A DNA stretch of 43,126 nucleotides, taken from the NCBI RefSeq assembly GCF_018130245.1, contig NZ_JAFCKP010000030.1, positions 1 through 43,126 of the forward strand. The letters are read 5' to 3'. The DNA is from Bradyrhizobium sp. SZCCT0231 (lineage in GTDB: Bacteria > Pseudomonadota > Alphaproteobacteria > Rhizobiales > Xanthobacteraceae). A program made the position numbers and the translations under genes. Below, in pieces: positions 29,790 to 39,734 of the stretch (positions within the stretch are counted from its first letter, which is position 1; each line of letters opens with the position of its first letter). The notes beneath the pieces are model-generated. The model was not told the DNA's origin. It was given only the letters and a program-made list of their open reading frames with translations, and made no database searches.

Positions 29790-29860
29790 GAGACCCTTGT
29801 GGCCGGCGCCTCGCAGCAATCGGGCTGCGTGGAAGCCATTGCCGTCCGCTGGAGTTCATC

Positions 29861-30613
29861 ATGAAGCTGCTTCGCTCGATCACCCTTGCCGCAGGATTGT
29901 TGCTCGCATGCGCGTCCGCGCAGGCCGCGCAGACCAACGTTGCCGTCGCCGCCAATTTCACCGACGCCGCCAAGGAGATCGCCGCCATCTTCAAGCAGAA
30001 GACCGGACACGAAGCGGTGCTGAGCTTCGGGGCGAGCGGACAGTTCTACACCCAGATCGCGCAGGGCGCGCCGTTCCAGGTGTTCCTGTCCGCCGACGAT
30101 TCACGGCCGAAGAAGCTCGTCGAGAACGGCCTTGCGGCGGCAGACAGCCGCTTCACCTACGCGATCGGCAAGCTGGTGCTATGGAGCAAGTCGTCGGGAA
30201 TCGTGACGGGCGAGGAGACGTTGAAGGCCGCGACCTTTGCAAAGCTCTCGATCTGCAATCCCGCCGCCGCGCCCTACGGTCTTGCCGCCGTGGAAACGAT
30301 GAAGTCACTGAACCTTTACGACACCCTGAAACCGAAGCTGGTGGAGGGCGCGACCATCACCCAGGCCTATCAGTTCGTCGAGACGGGGAATGCAGAGATC
30401 GGCTTTGTCGCGCTGTCGCAATTGACCGGCGGCGAGGTGGGCTCGCGCTGGGTGGTGCCGCAGGCACTCTATAATCCAATCCGGCAGGACGCGGTTCTGC
30501 TGAAAACGGGTGCCGGGAACGAGGCCGCGAGCGCCTTCATCGCTTTCCTCAGGGGACCCGAGGCACGCGCCATCATCGAGAAATACGGCTACGTGCTGGA
30601 CGGGCAGAGCTGA
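29861..30613 (+). CDS. modA: Periplasmic molybdate-binding protein ModA
   Basis: A 250-residue substrate-binding protein of the molybdate ABC importer. A Sec signal peptide is visible ([20 protein letters not shown], cleavage likely after AQA). The mature start [15 protein letters not shown] and the [24 protein letters not shown] segment form the oxyanion-binding region typical of ModA. A GGAG motif lies 7 bases before the ATG. It is followed by modB after 5 bases. Confidence 0.95.
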   Translation: MKLLRSITLAAGLLLACASAQAAQTNVAVAANFTDAAKEIAAIFKQKTGHEAVLSFGASGQFYTQIAQGAPFQVFLSADDSRPKKLVENGLAAADSRFTYAIGKLVLWSKSSGIVTGEETLKAATFAKLSICNPAAAPYGLAAVETMKSLNLYDTLKPKLVEGATITQAYQFVETGNAEIGFVALSQLTGGEVGSRWVVPQALYNPIRQDAVLLKTGAGNEAASAFIAFLRGPEARAIIEKYGYVLDGQS

Positions 30614-30618
30614 CGCGC

Positions 30619-31305
30619 ATGGAGATCTGGTCGGCGGAGATCCGCCAGTCGGTACTGCTCACGATCGAACTCGCCGCGATCTCGACCGCGATCCTATTGG
30701 TACTGGCGACTCCGCTTGCCTGGTGGCTGGCGCACGCGAAGGGTTGGTGGACCGAGATCATCGCGAGCGTCGTTGCATTGCCGCTGGTGCTGCCGCCGAC
30801 CGTGCTCGGCTTTTATCTACTGGTGCTACTCGGTCCCGACGGGCCCGGCGGATGGATCGCAAGCTTGTGGGGCGGGCGCACGCTCGCCTTCACCTTCGAA
30901 GGCCTGATCATCGGCTCGGTGGTGTATTCGATGCCGTTCGTGGTGCAGCCGATTCGGAACGCCTTTGCCGCGATGGGCGAGCGACCGCTCGAGGTTGCCG
31001 CCACCTTGCGTGCCTCACCCCTGCGCTCGTTCTGGACCGTCGCGGTGCCGCTGGCACGGCCGGGCTTCCTGACCGGTGCGGTGCTCGGCTTCGCCCACAC
31101 AGTCGGCGAGTTCGGCCTCGTGCTAATGATCGGCGGCAACATTCCAGGGCGCACCAAGGTGCTGTCGGTCGCGCTTTTCGACTACGTCGAAACCTCGCGC
31201 TGGCGCGAGGCGAGCATGCTCGCAGGCCTCATGGTGATCTTCGCCTTCGCCGTGATCCTCACCATGACGCTGGTCGACAAGCGTGCCGCGAGGGCCGCGG
31301 CATGA
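30619..31305 (+). CDS. modB: Molybdate ABC transporter permease ModB
   Basis: A 228-residue inner-membrane permease with about five to six hydrophobic helices. The ABC-permease EAA-type loop is seen as [25 protein letters not shown], followed by [11 protein letters not shown]. The stop codon overlaps the modC start (ATGA), so the two are coupled. Confidence 0.94.
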   Translation: MEIWSAEIRQSVLLTIELAAISTAILLVLATPLAWWLAHAKGWWTEIIASVVALPLVLPPTVLGFYLLVLLGPDGPGGWIASLWGGRTLAFTFEGLIIGSVVYSMPFVVQPIRNAFAAMGERPLEVAATLRASPLRSFWTVAVPLARPGFLTGAVLGFAHTVGEFGLVLMIGGNIPGRTKVLSVALFDYVETSRWREASMLAGLMVIFAFAVILTMTLVDKRAARAAA

Positions 31306-32672
31306 GAAGATCCGAACCCGGCCGCATCAACGCGGCCTTCCACGGCAAGCTCGGCAATTTCACGCTGGACGTCGAGCTCAGCCTGCCCGCGACCGGCGTC
31401 ACCGCGATCTTCGGTCCTTCGGGTTGCGGCAAGACCAGTGTGGCGCGCTGTATCGCGGGCCTGCAGCGCATGGCCGACGGATTTTGCGCAGTGGATGGTG
31501 ACATCTGGCAGGACGGTTCGTCGTTTCGGCCCGTGCACCGGCGGCCGATCGGCTACGTCTTCCAGGAAGCCAGCCTGTTTCCGCATCTTTCGGTGCGTCG
31601 CAATCTGCTGTTCGGCGCGCGGAAGGTGGCGCGCGCGCCGATTGCCTTTGACGAGGTCGTGGAGCTGCTTGGCCTTGCCGCACTGCTCGACCGCTCGCCC
31701 CACCACCTCTCCGGCGGCGAGCGGCAGCGTGTCGCGATCGGCCGTGCCCTGCTGTCGCAGCCGAAGCTTCTGCTGATGGACGAGCCGCTGGCCGCGCTCG
31801 ATCGTACCACCAAGGATGAGATCCTGCCCTTCCTGGAGCGGCTGCACGAGACGCTGTCGCTGCCGGTACTTTATATCAGCCACGACATGGCGGAGATCGA
31901 GCGCTTTGCCGATCACCTGGTGCTGATGGAGCGCGGCCGGATCACCGGATCTGGCCCCCTTCACGCGCTGCGAAGCAATGCCGCGCGGCTGCCGGGCACG
32001 ATCGAAGGACGGCATGGAGATTGCTCGGTTCGACGAAAGCGCGTAGGAACGAGGATGACTTCCATGCCGATCGACTTCCACGATATCGACCCGAACCGCG
32101 TCGCCGCGATCCTTTACCGTCCGCAGGACGACGTCGACGGCCTGCTCGCCGACTTCGCCCGGAATCTCGTGCGATCGGGCGAACGGATCGGCGGCGTGGT
32201 CCAGCGCAACGTCAAGGATGGCGCGGGCTGCCAGATCGGCATGCAGGCGATCGATCTCATGAGCGGGACGGAGATCTCGATCTGCCAGCCGCTGGGCTCG
32301 GGCGCCATGGCCTGCAAGCTCGACGCCGCGGGCCTCGCCGAAGCGGCCGTCGCCGTTGCGCGTGCGATCGCGGCCGATGTCGATCTCGTCGTGATCAACA
32401 AATTCTCCAAGCAAGAAGCCGCCGGCGAAGGTCTGCGGGACGAGCTGGCCGACGCCATCGCCGCCGGTATCCCCGTGCTCACGGCGGTGCCGGAAAAATG
32501 CCTCGACGCCTGGAATGATTTTACCGGCGGGATCGGCACCACCCTCTTGTGCGAGCGAGGGGCAATCGAGGGCTGGTGGCTGGACCTGTCGTCGCGCATC
32601 AAGCGGGCCCGCGCAGCACGACTGCCCGCCGATGCACCTGCGGCACTACTTGCCGATCATCACGTCGGATGA
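31302..32672 (+). CDS. modC: Molybdate ABC ATPase ModC fused to a DUF2478 domain
   Basis: A 456-residue product made of two parts in one uninterrupted frame. Residues 1-225 are the ABC ATPase: Walker A GPSGCGKT (38-45), signature LSGGERQR (136-143), Walker B LLLMDEP and switch His in ISHDM. Canonical ModC then has a TOBE/Mop domain; here that is absent. Instead, after a 25-residue basic linker, residues 252-456 resemble DUF2478 proteins, which are usually separate genes near molybdenum genes. An internal start [10 protein letters not shown] (32064) has GAGG 9 bases upstream, so a separate DUF2478 protein could also be made. The 3' end overlaps mop on the other strand by 27 bases. Confidence 0.85.
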   Translation: MRRSEPGRINAAFHGKLGNFTLDVELSLPATGVTAIFGPSGCGKTSVARCIAGLQRMADGFCAVDGDIWQDGSSFRPVHRRPIGYVFQEASLFPHLSVRRNLLFGARKVARAPIAFDEVVELLGLAALLDRSPHHLSGGERQRVAIGRALLSQPKLLLMDEPLAALDRTTKDEILPFLERLHETLSLPVLYISHDMAEIERFADHLVLMERGRITGSGPLHALRSNAARLPGTIEGRHGDCSVRRKRVGTRMTSMPIDFHDIDPNRVAAILYRPQDDVDGLLADFARNLVRSGERIGGVVQRNVKDGAGCQIGMQAIDLMSGTEISICQPLGSGAMACKLDAAGLAEAAVAVARAIAADVDLVVINKFSKQEAAGEGLRDELADAIAAGIPVLTAVPEKCLDAWNDFTGGIGTTLLCERGAIEGWWLDLSSRIKRARAARLPADAPAALLADHHVG

Positions 32673-32852
32673 CTTGACCACGGCCGAGACGCTATCGCCG
32701 ACTTGCAACGCGAGGTCGTCCACCGCCTCGTTGGTGATCGCCGAAAACACAACCAGTCCCGGCGCGAGCTCGATCTTCACATGGGCCGTCGTCGTGCCCT
32801 TGGTGACCGCGATGACTTTTCCGGGAAGAACATTGCGTGCACTCAGTTTCAT
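32646..32852 (-). CDS. mop: Stand-alone molybdate-binding protein Mop (molbindin)
   Basis: A 68-residue single Mop domain ([20 protein letters not shown]...[13 protein letters not shown]), which as an oligomer binds molybdate in the cytoplasm for storage or buffering. An AAGGAA site precedes the ATG. It lies 124 bases after fixX on the same strand and may be the last gene of the fixABCX operon. It converges on modC. Confidence 0.9.
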   Translation of the reverse strand: MKLSARNVLPGKVIAVTKGTTTAHVKIELAPGLVVFSAITNEAVDDLALQVGDSVSAVVKSSDVMIGK

Positions 32853-32976
32853 TTTCTATTCCTTGCGTTCCGGCAGTGCGATGCTAGTCGCAAGGCGCGT
32901 TGCGTTCAACTCACCGTGTCGCGAATTCATGCACTCGCGACCGGCGCCGCTTCGCGCGTAGCCGACGCTGCAGGGA

Positions 32977-33273
32977 TCAGCCGAACTTGAACAGCACGCC
33001 GTAACCGCCGCGCGGATAGCTCCACTCGATGTCGCCGCTCCCCTCACAGATCACACGGCATGTCCCGCATTCGATACAGCCGTCGACGGTGATCTCGACC
33101 TGGCCCTTGTCGTTGAGCTCGTAGCAGCGCGCCGGGCAGGCCTTGAGCATGCTGAGGAGCTCGGGCGATGGCGTCGTGTGCGGTCGCACCTTGATGTGGG
33201 CCCGGCCGGCATCGACCAGATAGCGGTTGTAGAACAGCTTGTCCTCGACACGTACGGATGGCTCGATCGACAT
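32977..33273 (-). CDS. fixX: Ferredoxin-like protein FixX
   Basis: A 98-residue ferredoxin-like protein of the FixABCX complex. Cluster cysteines are in [12 protein letters not shown] and the single upstream CPARCYEL. FixX works with FixC in passing electrons from FixAB to quinone. It lies 40 bases after fixC. Confidence 0.95.
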   Translation of the reverse strand: MSIEPSVRVEDKLFYNRYLVDAGRAHIKVRPHTTPSPELLSMLKACPARCYELNDKGQVEITVDGCIECGTCRVICEGSGDIEWSYPRGGYGVLFKFG

Positions 33274-33313
33274 GGCCTAGGTCTCCATCGCCAGTGTTGC
33301 GTTTCCTTTGAGA

Positions 33314-34621
33314 TCACCGCCAGGCGCGCGCGAGGCGGAAGGCATCGCCAAACAGCCCGCTCCACGACCGCGCCTTGATGAACGATTTGAACGTCGTCTT
33401 TTCCTTCTCGACCTTCGGCGTGCCATCGACGCGCAGGAAGTTCTGCATCGCCTTGGAGACGAGCTCTGGATAGGTCAGGAAGAAGTTCTGCGACTGGGTG
33501 TGCATCAGCGCCGGCATGTCCTTGTACTTCTTCAAATCCTTGATGACGAAGGACTCGTCCAGCATCTTCTTGTAAAGCGACAGGTTCTCCGCCGTCATGG
33601 GATCCTTGCGCGACTTGACCTGGAAGATCGCTTCCGCCGCGATCCGTCCCGAGGTCATTGCGAGATTCGAGCCTTCGCGATGGATGGCGTTGTTGAGCTG
33701 GGCGGCGTCGCCGACCACGACCCAGCCCTCGCCGTAGAGCTGCGGGATCGCCTTGAAGCCGCCCTCGGGAATGAGGTGCGCTGCATATTCCTTCACCTCG
33801 GAGCCTTCGATCAGCGGGGCGACCGACGGGTGCCGCTTGAAGCGGTCGAGCAGACCGTACGGCGTCTCGCCGGTGCGCTGGAAGTCGGCGACCAGGCAGC
33901 CGATGCCGAGCGAAATGCATTCCTTGTTGGCGTAGATGAAACCCATCCCGGTCATGCCGCGCGAGATGGTGCCGGCAGCCTCGATCACCATGCCCTCGTC
34001 GCCCCGAAGATTGAAACGGGCCTCGATGGTCTCGCGCGGCAGGAAATGCATCTCCTTTACCGCGAGCGCGACCTTGTCGGGCTTCGGTCGTTCGCGCAGC
34101 CCGGCGCGTGTGCCGAGCAGGCCATTGACGCCTTCCGCCAAGATCACGACGTCGGCATGGATCTCGCCGTCAGCGCGGTCGGTGCGCACGCCGATCACCT
34201 TGCCATAGGCGTCCTGCGCGAGCTCGGTCACCGTGGTCTCGCAGAGCACCGTGGCGCCGGCCTCGCGGACCTTCTGCGAGAACCATTTGTCGAACTGGGC
34301 ACGGATGATCGTGTAGCGGTTCGGCTTCTCCTCATTGAAATCGTCGGAACGATAATGTAGGCCGGTGTGCGAGCGGTCGTCCATCATCCAGAAGCGCTGC
34401 TCGACCAGATGCCGTTCGAGCGGCGCGTCCTCGCGGAAATCGGGGATCAGCTTCTCCAGCATGTCGGCATAGAGAATTGCGCCCTGCACGTTCTTCGAAC
34501 CTGAATATTCGCCGCGCTCGAGTTGAAGCACCTTCAGGCCGCGCTGGGCGAGCGTGAGCGCCGCCGCATTGCCGGCCATGCCGGCGCCGACGACGATGGC
34601 ATCGAACTTCTCCTCGATCAT
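33314..34621 (-). CDS. fixC: Electron-transfer flavoprotein-quinone oxidoreductase FixC
   Basis: A 435-residue FAD protein with an N-terminal dinucleotide-binding fold ([15 protein letters not shown]) and [13 protein letters not shown] near the middle. FixABCX bifurcates electrons from NADH to a low-potential ferredoxin or flavodoxin for nitrogenase and to quinone. A GGGAGAGG site lies just before the ATG. It is 15 bases after fixB. Confidence 0.95.
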   Translation of the reverse strand: MIEEKFDAIVVGAGMAGNAAALTLAQRGLKVLQLERGEYSGSKNVQGAILYADMLEKLIPDFREDAPLERHLVEQRFWMMDDRSHTGLHYRSDDFNEEKPNRYTIIRAQFDKWFSQKVREAGATVLCETTVTELAQDAYGKVIGVRTDRADGEIHADVVILAEGVNGLLGTRAGLRERPKPDKVALAVKEMHFLPRETIEARFNLRGDEGMVIEAAGTISRGMTGMGFIYANKECISLGIGCLVADFQRTGETPYGLLDRFKRHPSVAPLIEGSEVKEYAAHLIPEGGFKAIPQLYGEGWVVVGDAAQLNNAIHREGSNLAMTSGRIAAEAIFQVKSRKDPMTAENLSLYKKMLDESFVIKDLKKYKDMPALMHTQSQNFFLTYPELVSKAMQNFLRVDGTPKVEKEKTTFKSFIKARSWSGLFGDAFRLARAWR

Positions 34622-34636
34622 GGCGCCTCTCCCTTT

Positions 34637-35743
34637 CTAACTGGCGATCCGGTCGCGCGAATGCGGTGACAACCGGGCGCGGAACGCCGCCGTCAGCGCC
34701 GGAAGCAGCCGGATGGCGTCGGTGACGATGCCCACATGGGCGAAATCGAAGATCGGTGCGTTCCCGTCGGTGTTGATGGCGACAATCAGATCGGCGCCCT
34801 CGACGCCGACGCGATGCTGGATCGCGCCGGAAATGCCCGCAGCGATGTAGAGCTTTGGACGGATGGTCTTGCCGGTCTGGCCGATTTGCCGGTCGGAGGT
34901 GACCCAGCCTTTCTGCACCAGCGGCCGCGAGCAGCCGTATTCGGCTCCCAACACCGTGGCGAGCTGGCGCACCAATTGGAAATTCTCCGGCGATCCCAGC
35001 CCCAGGCCGCCGGCGACGACGACGTCCGCATAGGCAAGATTGGATTTCGCGGAATCGCGGTCGGGCAGGAACGACAGCACCTTGGTCACGATGTCGTCCT
35101 CGACGAGACCGAGCGGGTGGCTGACGATGCGGCCGATCGGACGCGCGACACGCTCCGGCATCGGCATCACGCGCGGACGCACCGTCGCCATTTGCGGCCG
35201 GTAGTTCAGCGTGTAGATCGTGCAGAGCAGCGAACCGCCGAAGGTGGGACGCGTCGCGGCGAGCGAGCAGTCGGTATCGACGTCGAGCTCGGTGCAGTCG
35301 GCGGTGAGACCGGTGAGCAGGGTCGTCGCCACCGAGCCCGCGAGGTCGCGGCCGAGCGTGGTGGCGCCGAGCAGCAGGATCTCGGGCTTGTAGGTGTTGA
35401 CGACGTCGGTTAGTGCCTTGGTGTAGGACTCGTTGCGGTAGTCGGCGAGCAGATTGTCGGCGACGGTGTAGACGAGATCGGCGCCGTAGCAGAAGGATTC
35501 CGCGGCGGCGCTCTGCGTTGCCTCGCCCTCCGGCCCGATCACGACCGCGGCGAGATCCACCTTGAGCTTGTCGGCGAGCTTGCGGCCGGCGCCCATCAGC
35601 TCCCAAGAGACCGGGTGAACCTGGCCACGCTCCTGCTCGATGAAGACCCAGACGTGCTTGTAGGCCTTGAAATGCTCCGACAACTCCTTCTTGGTCGCGG
35701 CGCGACCGGAGGCTGGAGCTGCGGTTTTCGGTGCGGTGGCCAT
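34637..35743 (-). CDS. fixB: Electron-transfer flavoprotein alpha subunit FixB
   Basis: A 368-residue ETF-alpha-like subunit. The C-terminal FAD-binding part is recognisable in [11 protein letters not shown]...[21 protein letters not shown] and [18 protein letters not shown]. An N-terminal Ala/Thr-rich extension of about 25 residues precedes the family start. The ATG at 35743 has GAGAGGAAG upstream; an earlier start 8 codons upstream would bury it. Confidence 0.95.
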   Translation of the reverse strand: MATAPKTAAPASGRAATKKELSEHFKAYKHVWVFIEQERGQVHPVSWELMGAGRKLADKLKVDLAAVVIGPEGEATQSAAAESFCYGADLVYTVADNLLADYRNESYTKALTDVVNTYKPEILLLGATTLGRDLAGSVATTLLTGLTADCTELDVDTDCSLAATRPTFGGSLLCTIYTLNYRPQMATVRPRVMPMPERVARPIGRIVSHPLGLVEDDIVTKVLSFLPDRDSAKSNLAYADVVVAGGLGLGSPENFQLVRQLATVLGAEYGCSRPLVQKGWVTSDRQIGQTGKTIRPKLYIAAGISGAIQHRVGVEGADLIVAINTDGNAPIFDFAHVGIVTDAIRLLPALTAAFRARLSPHSRDRIAS

Positions 35744-35763
35744 GGTGCTTGCTTCCTCTCGCC

Positions 35764-36606
35764 TCAATAACCGCGCGCCAGCGTCGCGAGCTCAGTCTCG
35801 AGCGCCGGCTGGCGCTTGAAGATGGCGTCGATCAGCGCCTCGGCCGGCTGCTCGCCACTCTCGATCAGCGCCGCCTTCTCGCTGCGCGCCGCGGGCGCGA
35901 ACACCCGCTTGACGATGGTGGGCGAGCCGCGCAGGCCGCATTTCGAGATATCCTCGACACCGGCATCCTGCGCGCTCCATTTCACGATCGGAGCACGCGC
36001 GGCGCGCAGGGCGTCCGCCATCGCGCCACGGCGAATCTGGTTGGTCGCCTCCAGCATGGTGACGAGGCATGGCAGCCTGGTGCGCAGGAGCTGCACGCCG
36101 CCCTCGGAGCGCCGTTCCGCGTCGATCGTGCGTGCCTCCAAATCCAGCGCGCTGATTTTGGCGACATAGGTGAGCTGCAACAGGCCCAGCCGCTTGGCGA
36201 TGCCGGGACCGACCTGCGCAGTGTCGCCGTCGATGGTCTGCTTGCCGGTGAAGACGAGGTCCGGCGCGCCGAACTCGGTCGAGATCTTGCGGATCGCGGT
36301 GGCGAGCGCGTAGGTGGTGGCCAACGTATCGGCGCCGGCGAAGAAGCGGTCGGTCAGCAGCACGGCGCGATCGGCACCGAAGGTCAGCGCCTTGCGAAGG
36401 CTGTCCTCGGCCGATGGCGGTCCCATGGTCAGCACCGTGACCTCGCCGCCGAACTGGTCGCGCAGCTCGAGCGCTGCTTCCAGCGCGAACAGATCGTAAG
36501 GGTTGATGATGGTCGGCACGCCCTGACGCATGATGGTGTTGGTCACGGGATGCACGCGAATCTGCGCGGAGTCCGGAACCTGCTTGATGCAGACGACGAT
36601 GTGCAT
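35764..36606 (-). CDS. fixA: Electron-transfer flavoprotein beta subunit FixA
   Basis: A 280-residue ETF-beta-like subunit beginning [38 protein letters not shown] and [16 protein letters not shown] are typical nucleotide/flavin-binding segments. It is first in the fixABCX(-mop) operon, with GGAGAAG before the ATG and a 36-base leader after the predicted sigma54 start. In some bradyrhizobia fixA is separated from fixBCX; here the four genes are contiguous. Confidence 0.95.
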   Translation of the reverse strand: MHIVVCIKQVPDSAQIRVHPVTNTIMRQGVPTIINPYDLFALEAALELRDQFGGEVTVLTMGPPSAEDSLRKALTFGADRAVLLTDRFFAGADTLATTYALATAIRKISTEFGAPDLVFTGKQTIDGDTAQVGPGIAKRLGLLQLTYVAKISALDLEARTIDAERRSEGGVQLLRTRLPCLVTMLEATNQIRRGAMADALRAARAPIVKWSAQDAGVEDISKCGLRGSPTIVKRVFAPAARSEKAALIESGEQPAEALIDAIFKRQPALETELATLARGY

Positions 36607-36652
36607 GTGCTTCTCCAGGACGCGTCTCCAAAACTTGGTTCAGAGGACAAAC

Positions 36653-36668
36653 AGCAAGTGTCGTACCA
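36653..36668 (-). promoter_or_regulatory. Sigma54 (-24/-12) promoter of fixABCX
   Basis: The minus strand reads TGGTACGACACTTGCT, with GG-N10-GC spacing. The start would be near 36642, 36 bases before the fixA ATG. Confidence 0.75.
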
Positions 36669-36774
36669 ACTGCGCGAACGACGAAAATCAGATGCTGATA
36701 CAGTGACTTAGAAAAGCGACGGTATCGGTTGCATCCGCTTCAGGCAGCGGAGCCGACAACGCTGCTCCGACACG

Positions 36775-36790
36775 CGTCGCAAATGCGACA
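36775..36790. promoter_or_regulatory. Probable NifA upstream activator site for fixA
   Basis: On the minus strand TGT-CGCATTTGCG-ACG differs from TGT-N10-ACA in one base. It shares 14 consecutive bases with the perfect site upstream of nifV. It is centred about 140 bases upstream of the fixA start and only 11 bases past the nifW stop codon. Confidence 0.55.
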
Positions 36791-36800
36791 GAGCGCCGGC

Positions 36801-37130
36801 TCACTTCAGCGTGCCGATCTGCACGAATGTCGGCGTCTGCTTCGGCTGCGGCGCGACGGCGTCCTTCAGGACCTTGAAGACGCGCTGGTCGATCGGCGTC
36901 GAGGCAACGAAGTCGGCATAGGCACGCTCGAGCACGGTCTTGCATCGTTCCGCCACGGTCTCGTCCGCCACTCCGGCAAAGTCCTCTCCGGCGAGGTACT
37001 GGCCCATGCGCCGCAGGATATGCAGCCGCGCCACGTTGACGACCTTCGGATCGTAGTCGACGCCGAGCAGCGTGAAGAACTCTTCGGCGGCGGAGGCCTT
37101 GTTGAGTTGCGCCAGAATTCCATCAGCCAT
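36801..37130 (-). CDS. nifW: Nitrogenase stabilising protein NifW
   Basis: A 109-residue protein of the NifW family, which protects or helps mature the MoFe protein under oxygen. Typical segments are [27 protein letters not shown] and [14 protein letters not shown]. The start MADGILAQ is set by an 8-base overlap with the end of cysE; a longer frame upstream is a shadow. Confidence 0.93.
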   Translation of the reverse strand: MADGILAQLNKASAAEEFFTLLGVDYDPKVVNVARLHILRRMGQYLAGEDFAGVADETVAERCKTVLERAYADFVASTPIDQRVFKVLKDAVAPQPKQTPTFVQIGTLK

Positions 37131-37914
37131 GATCGGTCTCCATCGGGCTCTGCGGCACCATGCAGGTCGCGCTCTGCGTTGCGGGCGCGCCGGCATCCCT
37201 GGCGCGCCTCTGCATGTGAGTGAGCCGCGCTTCCAGGAATTCGACGCGGTCGAGCAGCACGGCAATGGCATCGCCGACGGGGTCAGGCATCAGGTGATGA
37301 TCGAGATCGATCCGGCCGACGACGCGGCGATGACCAAGCTGCGGGCGCACGACGCGCGCGGGAATGCCGACAACGGTGACGTCGGGCGGGGTGCTGTCGA
37401 TCACCACCGAATTGGCGCCGACGCGCGAGCCGGCGCCGACCGTGATCGGTCCGAGGATCTTTGCGCCCGCTCCGACCACGACCCTGTCCTCCAGCGTCGG
37501 ATGACGCTTGCCCGGAAACCACGAGGTGCCGCCGAGCGTGACGCCGTGATAGAGCGTGACGTCGTCTCCGATCTCCGCGGTCTCGCCGATGACGACGCAG
37601 GCGCCGTGGTCGATGAAGAAGCGCCGGCCGATGCGCGCGCCGGGGTGGATGTCGACATTGCTCGCGAAGCGGCCGAACCAGGACAAGAGCCGCGCCGGAA
37701 AGCGCCAGCTGCCTGTCCACAGCCGGTTCGCGATCCGGTACCAGATCACGGCATGAATGCCGGGATAGGTCAGAAGCGTCTCGAGCTGACTGCGCGCGGC
37801 GGGGTCACGCTGGCGCACGCAGCCGATGTCCTCTCGGATCAGCTTGAGCAGAGACGGCTTGACCGGTTTGGGAGGAGACGGTTCAGCCAGCGGAATGTCG
37901 ACGACACAGGCCAT
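37123..37914 (-). CDS. cysE: Serine O-acetyltransferase (nif-linked CysE/NifP)
   Basis: A 263-residue acyltransferase with left-handed beta-helix hexapeptide repeats ([55 protein letters not shown]). It makes O-acetylserine for cysteine. A dedicated copy in a nif operon, as NifP in Azotobacter, probably supports the high FeS demand of nitrogenase. It starts 7 bases after nifV. The C-terminal 40 residues beyond the helix are variable. Confidence 0.9.
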   Translation of the reverse strand: MACVVDIPLAEPSPPKPVKPSLLKLIREDIGCVRQRDPAARSQLETLLTYPGIHAVIWYRIANRLWTGSWRFPARLLSWFGRFASNVDIHPGARIGRRFFIDHGACVVIGETAEIGDDVTLYHGVTLGGTSWFPGKRHPTLEDRVVVGAGAKILGPITVGAGSRVGANSVVIDSTPPDVTVVGIPARVVRPQLGHRRVVGRIDLDHHLMPDPVGDAIAVLLDRVEFLEARLTHMQRRARDAGAPATQSATCMVPQSPMETDHG

Positions 37915-37921
37915 GATAACC

Positions 37922-39103
37922 TCACGCGCAGTTGAGGAGCGAGCGCTCGCGCACCTCGCGCCAGATCGCCGTCACCGTCTCCCGGCCAACGGCGCCCTTG
38001 TGCTCGACGGCATGCTGGCGAACGCGGGCGAGCACGGTCTTTGCTTCTTCCGCGCTGACGGACAGCTGGAGCTCGGCGAGCAGCGCGGTGATCGCCGCGA
38101 GCCCCGAATGCTTGCCGATGACGATGCGGTTGGAGCGACCGAGCAGACGCGGATCCAGCGCCTGATAGGTGCGCTGGTCCTTCAACAGGCCGTCGACGTG
38201 AATGCCTGATTCGTGCGTAAAAACATGCTCGCCGACGATCGCCTTGTTGAGCGGAATGGCGCGCGCGGCCGCAGCGGCAACCACGGATGCCACCTTCTCC
38301 AGTTCGGACAGCGCCACGCCGGTATCGCAGCCATAGAGTTGCTTGAGCGCGACCGCAACCTCCTCCAGCGGAGCATTGCCGGCCCGCTCGCCAAGACCGA
38401 TCACGGTGACGGAAGCGTGTGTGGCGCCCGCCTTGATCGCGGCCAGCGTATTGGCGGTCGCAAGGCCCAGATCGTCGTGGCCGTGGAACTCGAGCTCGAG
38501 ATCCGTGGTAGCGCGAAGTGCTGCGAGCAATGCGAAGGAGGCGTCCGGATCGAGCACACTCAAGGTGTCGGCGATGCGGAAGCGTCGCGCGCCCGCGGCC
38601 TTTGCGGTCGCGATCAGCTCGACCAGGAAATCGACATCGGCGCGGGAGGAGTCCTCACCGCCGACCGCAACGTCGAGGCCCCTGTCGCGGGCGTAGCCGA
38701 CCACCCGCCTCACCTGCTCCAGCGCCGCCGGCCGTCCGCCGTCGAGCTTGGCGGCGATCTGCACGTCGGAGGCCGGGATCGAGACGTTCACCATGGAGAC
38801 GCCGGCCTCGATGGCCGCATCGACATCCGCGGTCCGCATCCGGCACCAGCCGATTGCGGTCGCCGGCAGGTCGGCCTCGACGATGGCGCGGATCGCGCTC
38901 ACCTCGTCATCGCCCATTGCAGGCGTGCCGGCTTCGATCTCCGTGATGCCGGCCGAGGCCAATGCGCGTGCGATCGAGACCTTCTCTGCGGTGGTAAAGG
39001 CGACGCCCGGCGCCTGCTCGCCGTCACGCAGCGTGGTGTCGTTCAGGACGACGGGTCGGGGCTGGCCACCATCCAGCCGCTTCGTCGGGTCGGAAAACAC
39101 CAT
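37922..39103 (-). CDS. nifV: Homocitrate synthase NifV
   Basis: A 393-residue enzyme that condenses acetyl-CoA and 2-oxoglutarate to homocitrate, the organic ligand of FeMo-co. The active-site start [17 protein letters not shown] and [19 protein letters not shown] match the DRE-TIM metallolyase family. The ATG at 39103 is chosen because GGGAG lies 7 bases upstream; an ATG at 39124 would fall only 5 bases after the predicted transcription start. Most symbiotic rhizobia lack nifV and take homocitrate from the plant. Confidence 0.93.
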   Translation of the reverse strand: MVFSDPTKRLDGGQPRPVVLNDTTLRDGEQAPGVAFTTAEKVSIARALASAGITEIEAGTPAMGDDEVSAIRAIVEADLPATAIGWCRMRTADVDAAIEAGVSMVNVSIPASDVQIAAKLDGGRPAALEQVRRVVGYARDRGLDVAVGGEDSSRADVDFLVELIATAKAAGARRFRIADTLSVLDPDASFALLAALRATTDLELEFHGHDDLGLATANTLAAIKAGATHASVTVIGLGERAGNAPLEEVAVALKQLYGCDTGVALSELEKVASVVAAAAARAIPLNKAIVGEHVFTHESGIHVDGLLKDQRTYQALDPRLLGRSNRIVIGKHSGLAAITALLAELQLSVSAEEAKTVLARVRQHAVEHKGAVGRETVTAIWREVRERSLLNCA

Positions 39104-39139
39104 CCGCGCACTCCCATCATTCATTCCAATCAGGAATTC

Positions 39140-39155
39140 AGCAACCCTCGTGCCA
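39140..39155 (-). promoter_or_regulatory. Sigma54 (-24/-12) promoter of nifV-cysE-nifW
   Basis: The minus strand reads TGGCACGAGGGTTGCT, a full match to the consensus. The start would be near 39129 and the leader about 26 bases. Confidence 0.8.
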
Positions 39156-39212
39156 CCCTCAGATAAACCGCCAAGCAATTGAAATTCATGGAACAATCGA
39201 CCGCGCCCGCTT

Positions 39213-39228
39213 TGTCGCAAATGCGACA
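39213..39228. promoter_or_regulatory. NifA upstream activator site for nifV
   Basis: TGTCGCAAATGCGACA is a perfect TGT-N10-ACA site, centred about 91 bases upstream of the predicted nifV transcription start. Confidence 0.75.
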
Positions 39229-39247
39229 GCGTCGGACAGGCGACGTG

Positions 39248-39727
39248 TCAGATGTCGGCAGACTTGCGGCGGATATGGATGATGATGTCGAGCCGCGAGA
39301 TCTCGTGGCCCGGCAGAGGCTCGGGCATCTGCGCGAGAACGAGCGTCTCGGGCACGTCGATCAGGATATCCTCGCCGTGAAGATAGAAATGCGGATGTAC
39401 CGTCGTGTTGGTGTCGAAGAACGATCGCGAGCCATCCGGCCCGATCCGGCGCAACAGCCCGGCCTGGGTGAACTGGTTCAGCGTGTTGTAGACCGTCGCC
39501 AGCGAGAGCTGGATGTTGGCCTCGGATGCTTCTGCAAAAAGCGTCTCCGCTGTGACATGGCGGTGTCCCTGCCCGAACAACAAGTCTGCCAGCAACACGC
39601 GCTGGCGCGTCGGCCGCAGGCCAGCGTCGCGCAATCGGCGGAACATCGGGCATTCTTCGTCCTGAAGCTGGGCCGGCAGCCCAGCGTTCATCGCATCGAC
39701 AACGGAAGTTCCGGGATACGCGTCCAT
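39248..39727 (-). CDS. Fur-family regulator, nif-linked Irr paralogue
   Basis: A 159-residue Fur-type winged-helix repressor closest in layout to Irr, the haem/iron regulator of rhizobia. AGLRPTRQRVLLADLLFG and LSLATVYNTLNQFTQAGLL form the DNA-binding part. Canonical Bradyrhizobium Irr has a haem regulatory motif GCPW and a His triplet; here the first is ECPM (Cys26-Pro27) and the second HPH (His111, His113). So haem sensing may be altered. It follows nifQ by 7 bases and is probably read from the nifH promoter. The start at MDAYPGTS is preferred because the upstream extension overlaps nifQ. Confidence 0.82.
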   Translation of the reverse strand: MDAYPGTSVVDAMNAGLPAQLQDEECPMFRRLRDAGLRPTRQRVLLADLLFGQGHRHVTAETLFAEASEANIQLSLATVYNTLNQFTQAGLLRRIGPDGSRSFFDTNTTVHPHFYLHGEDILIDVPETLVLAQMPEPLPGHEISRLDIIIHIRRKSADI

Positions 39728-39734
39728 GATCACC

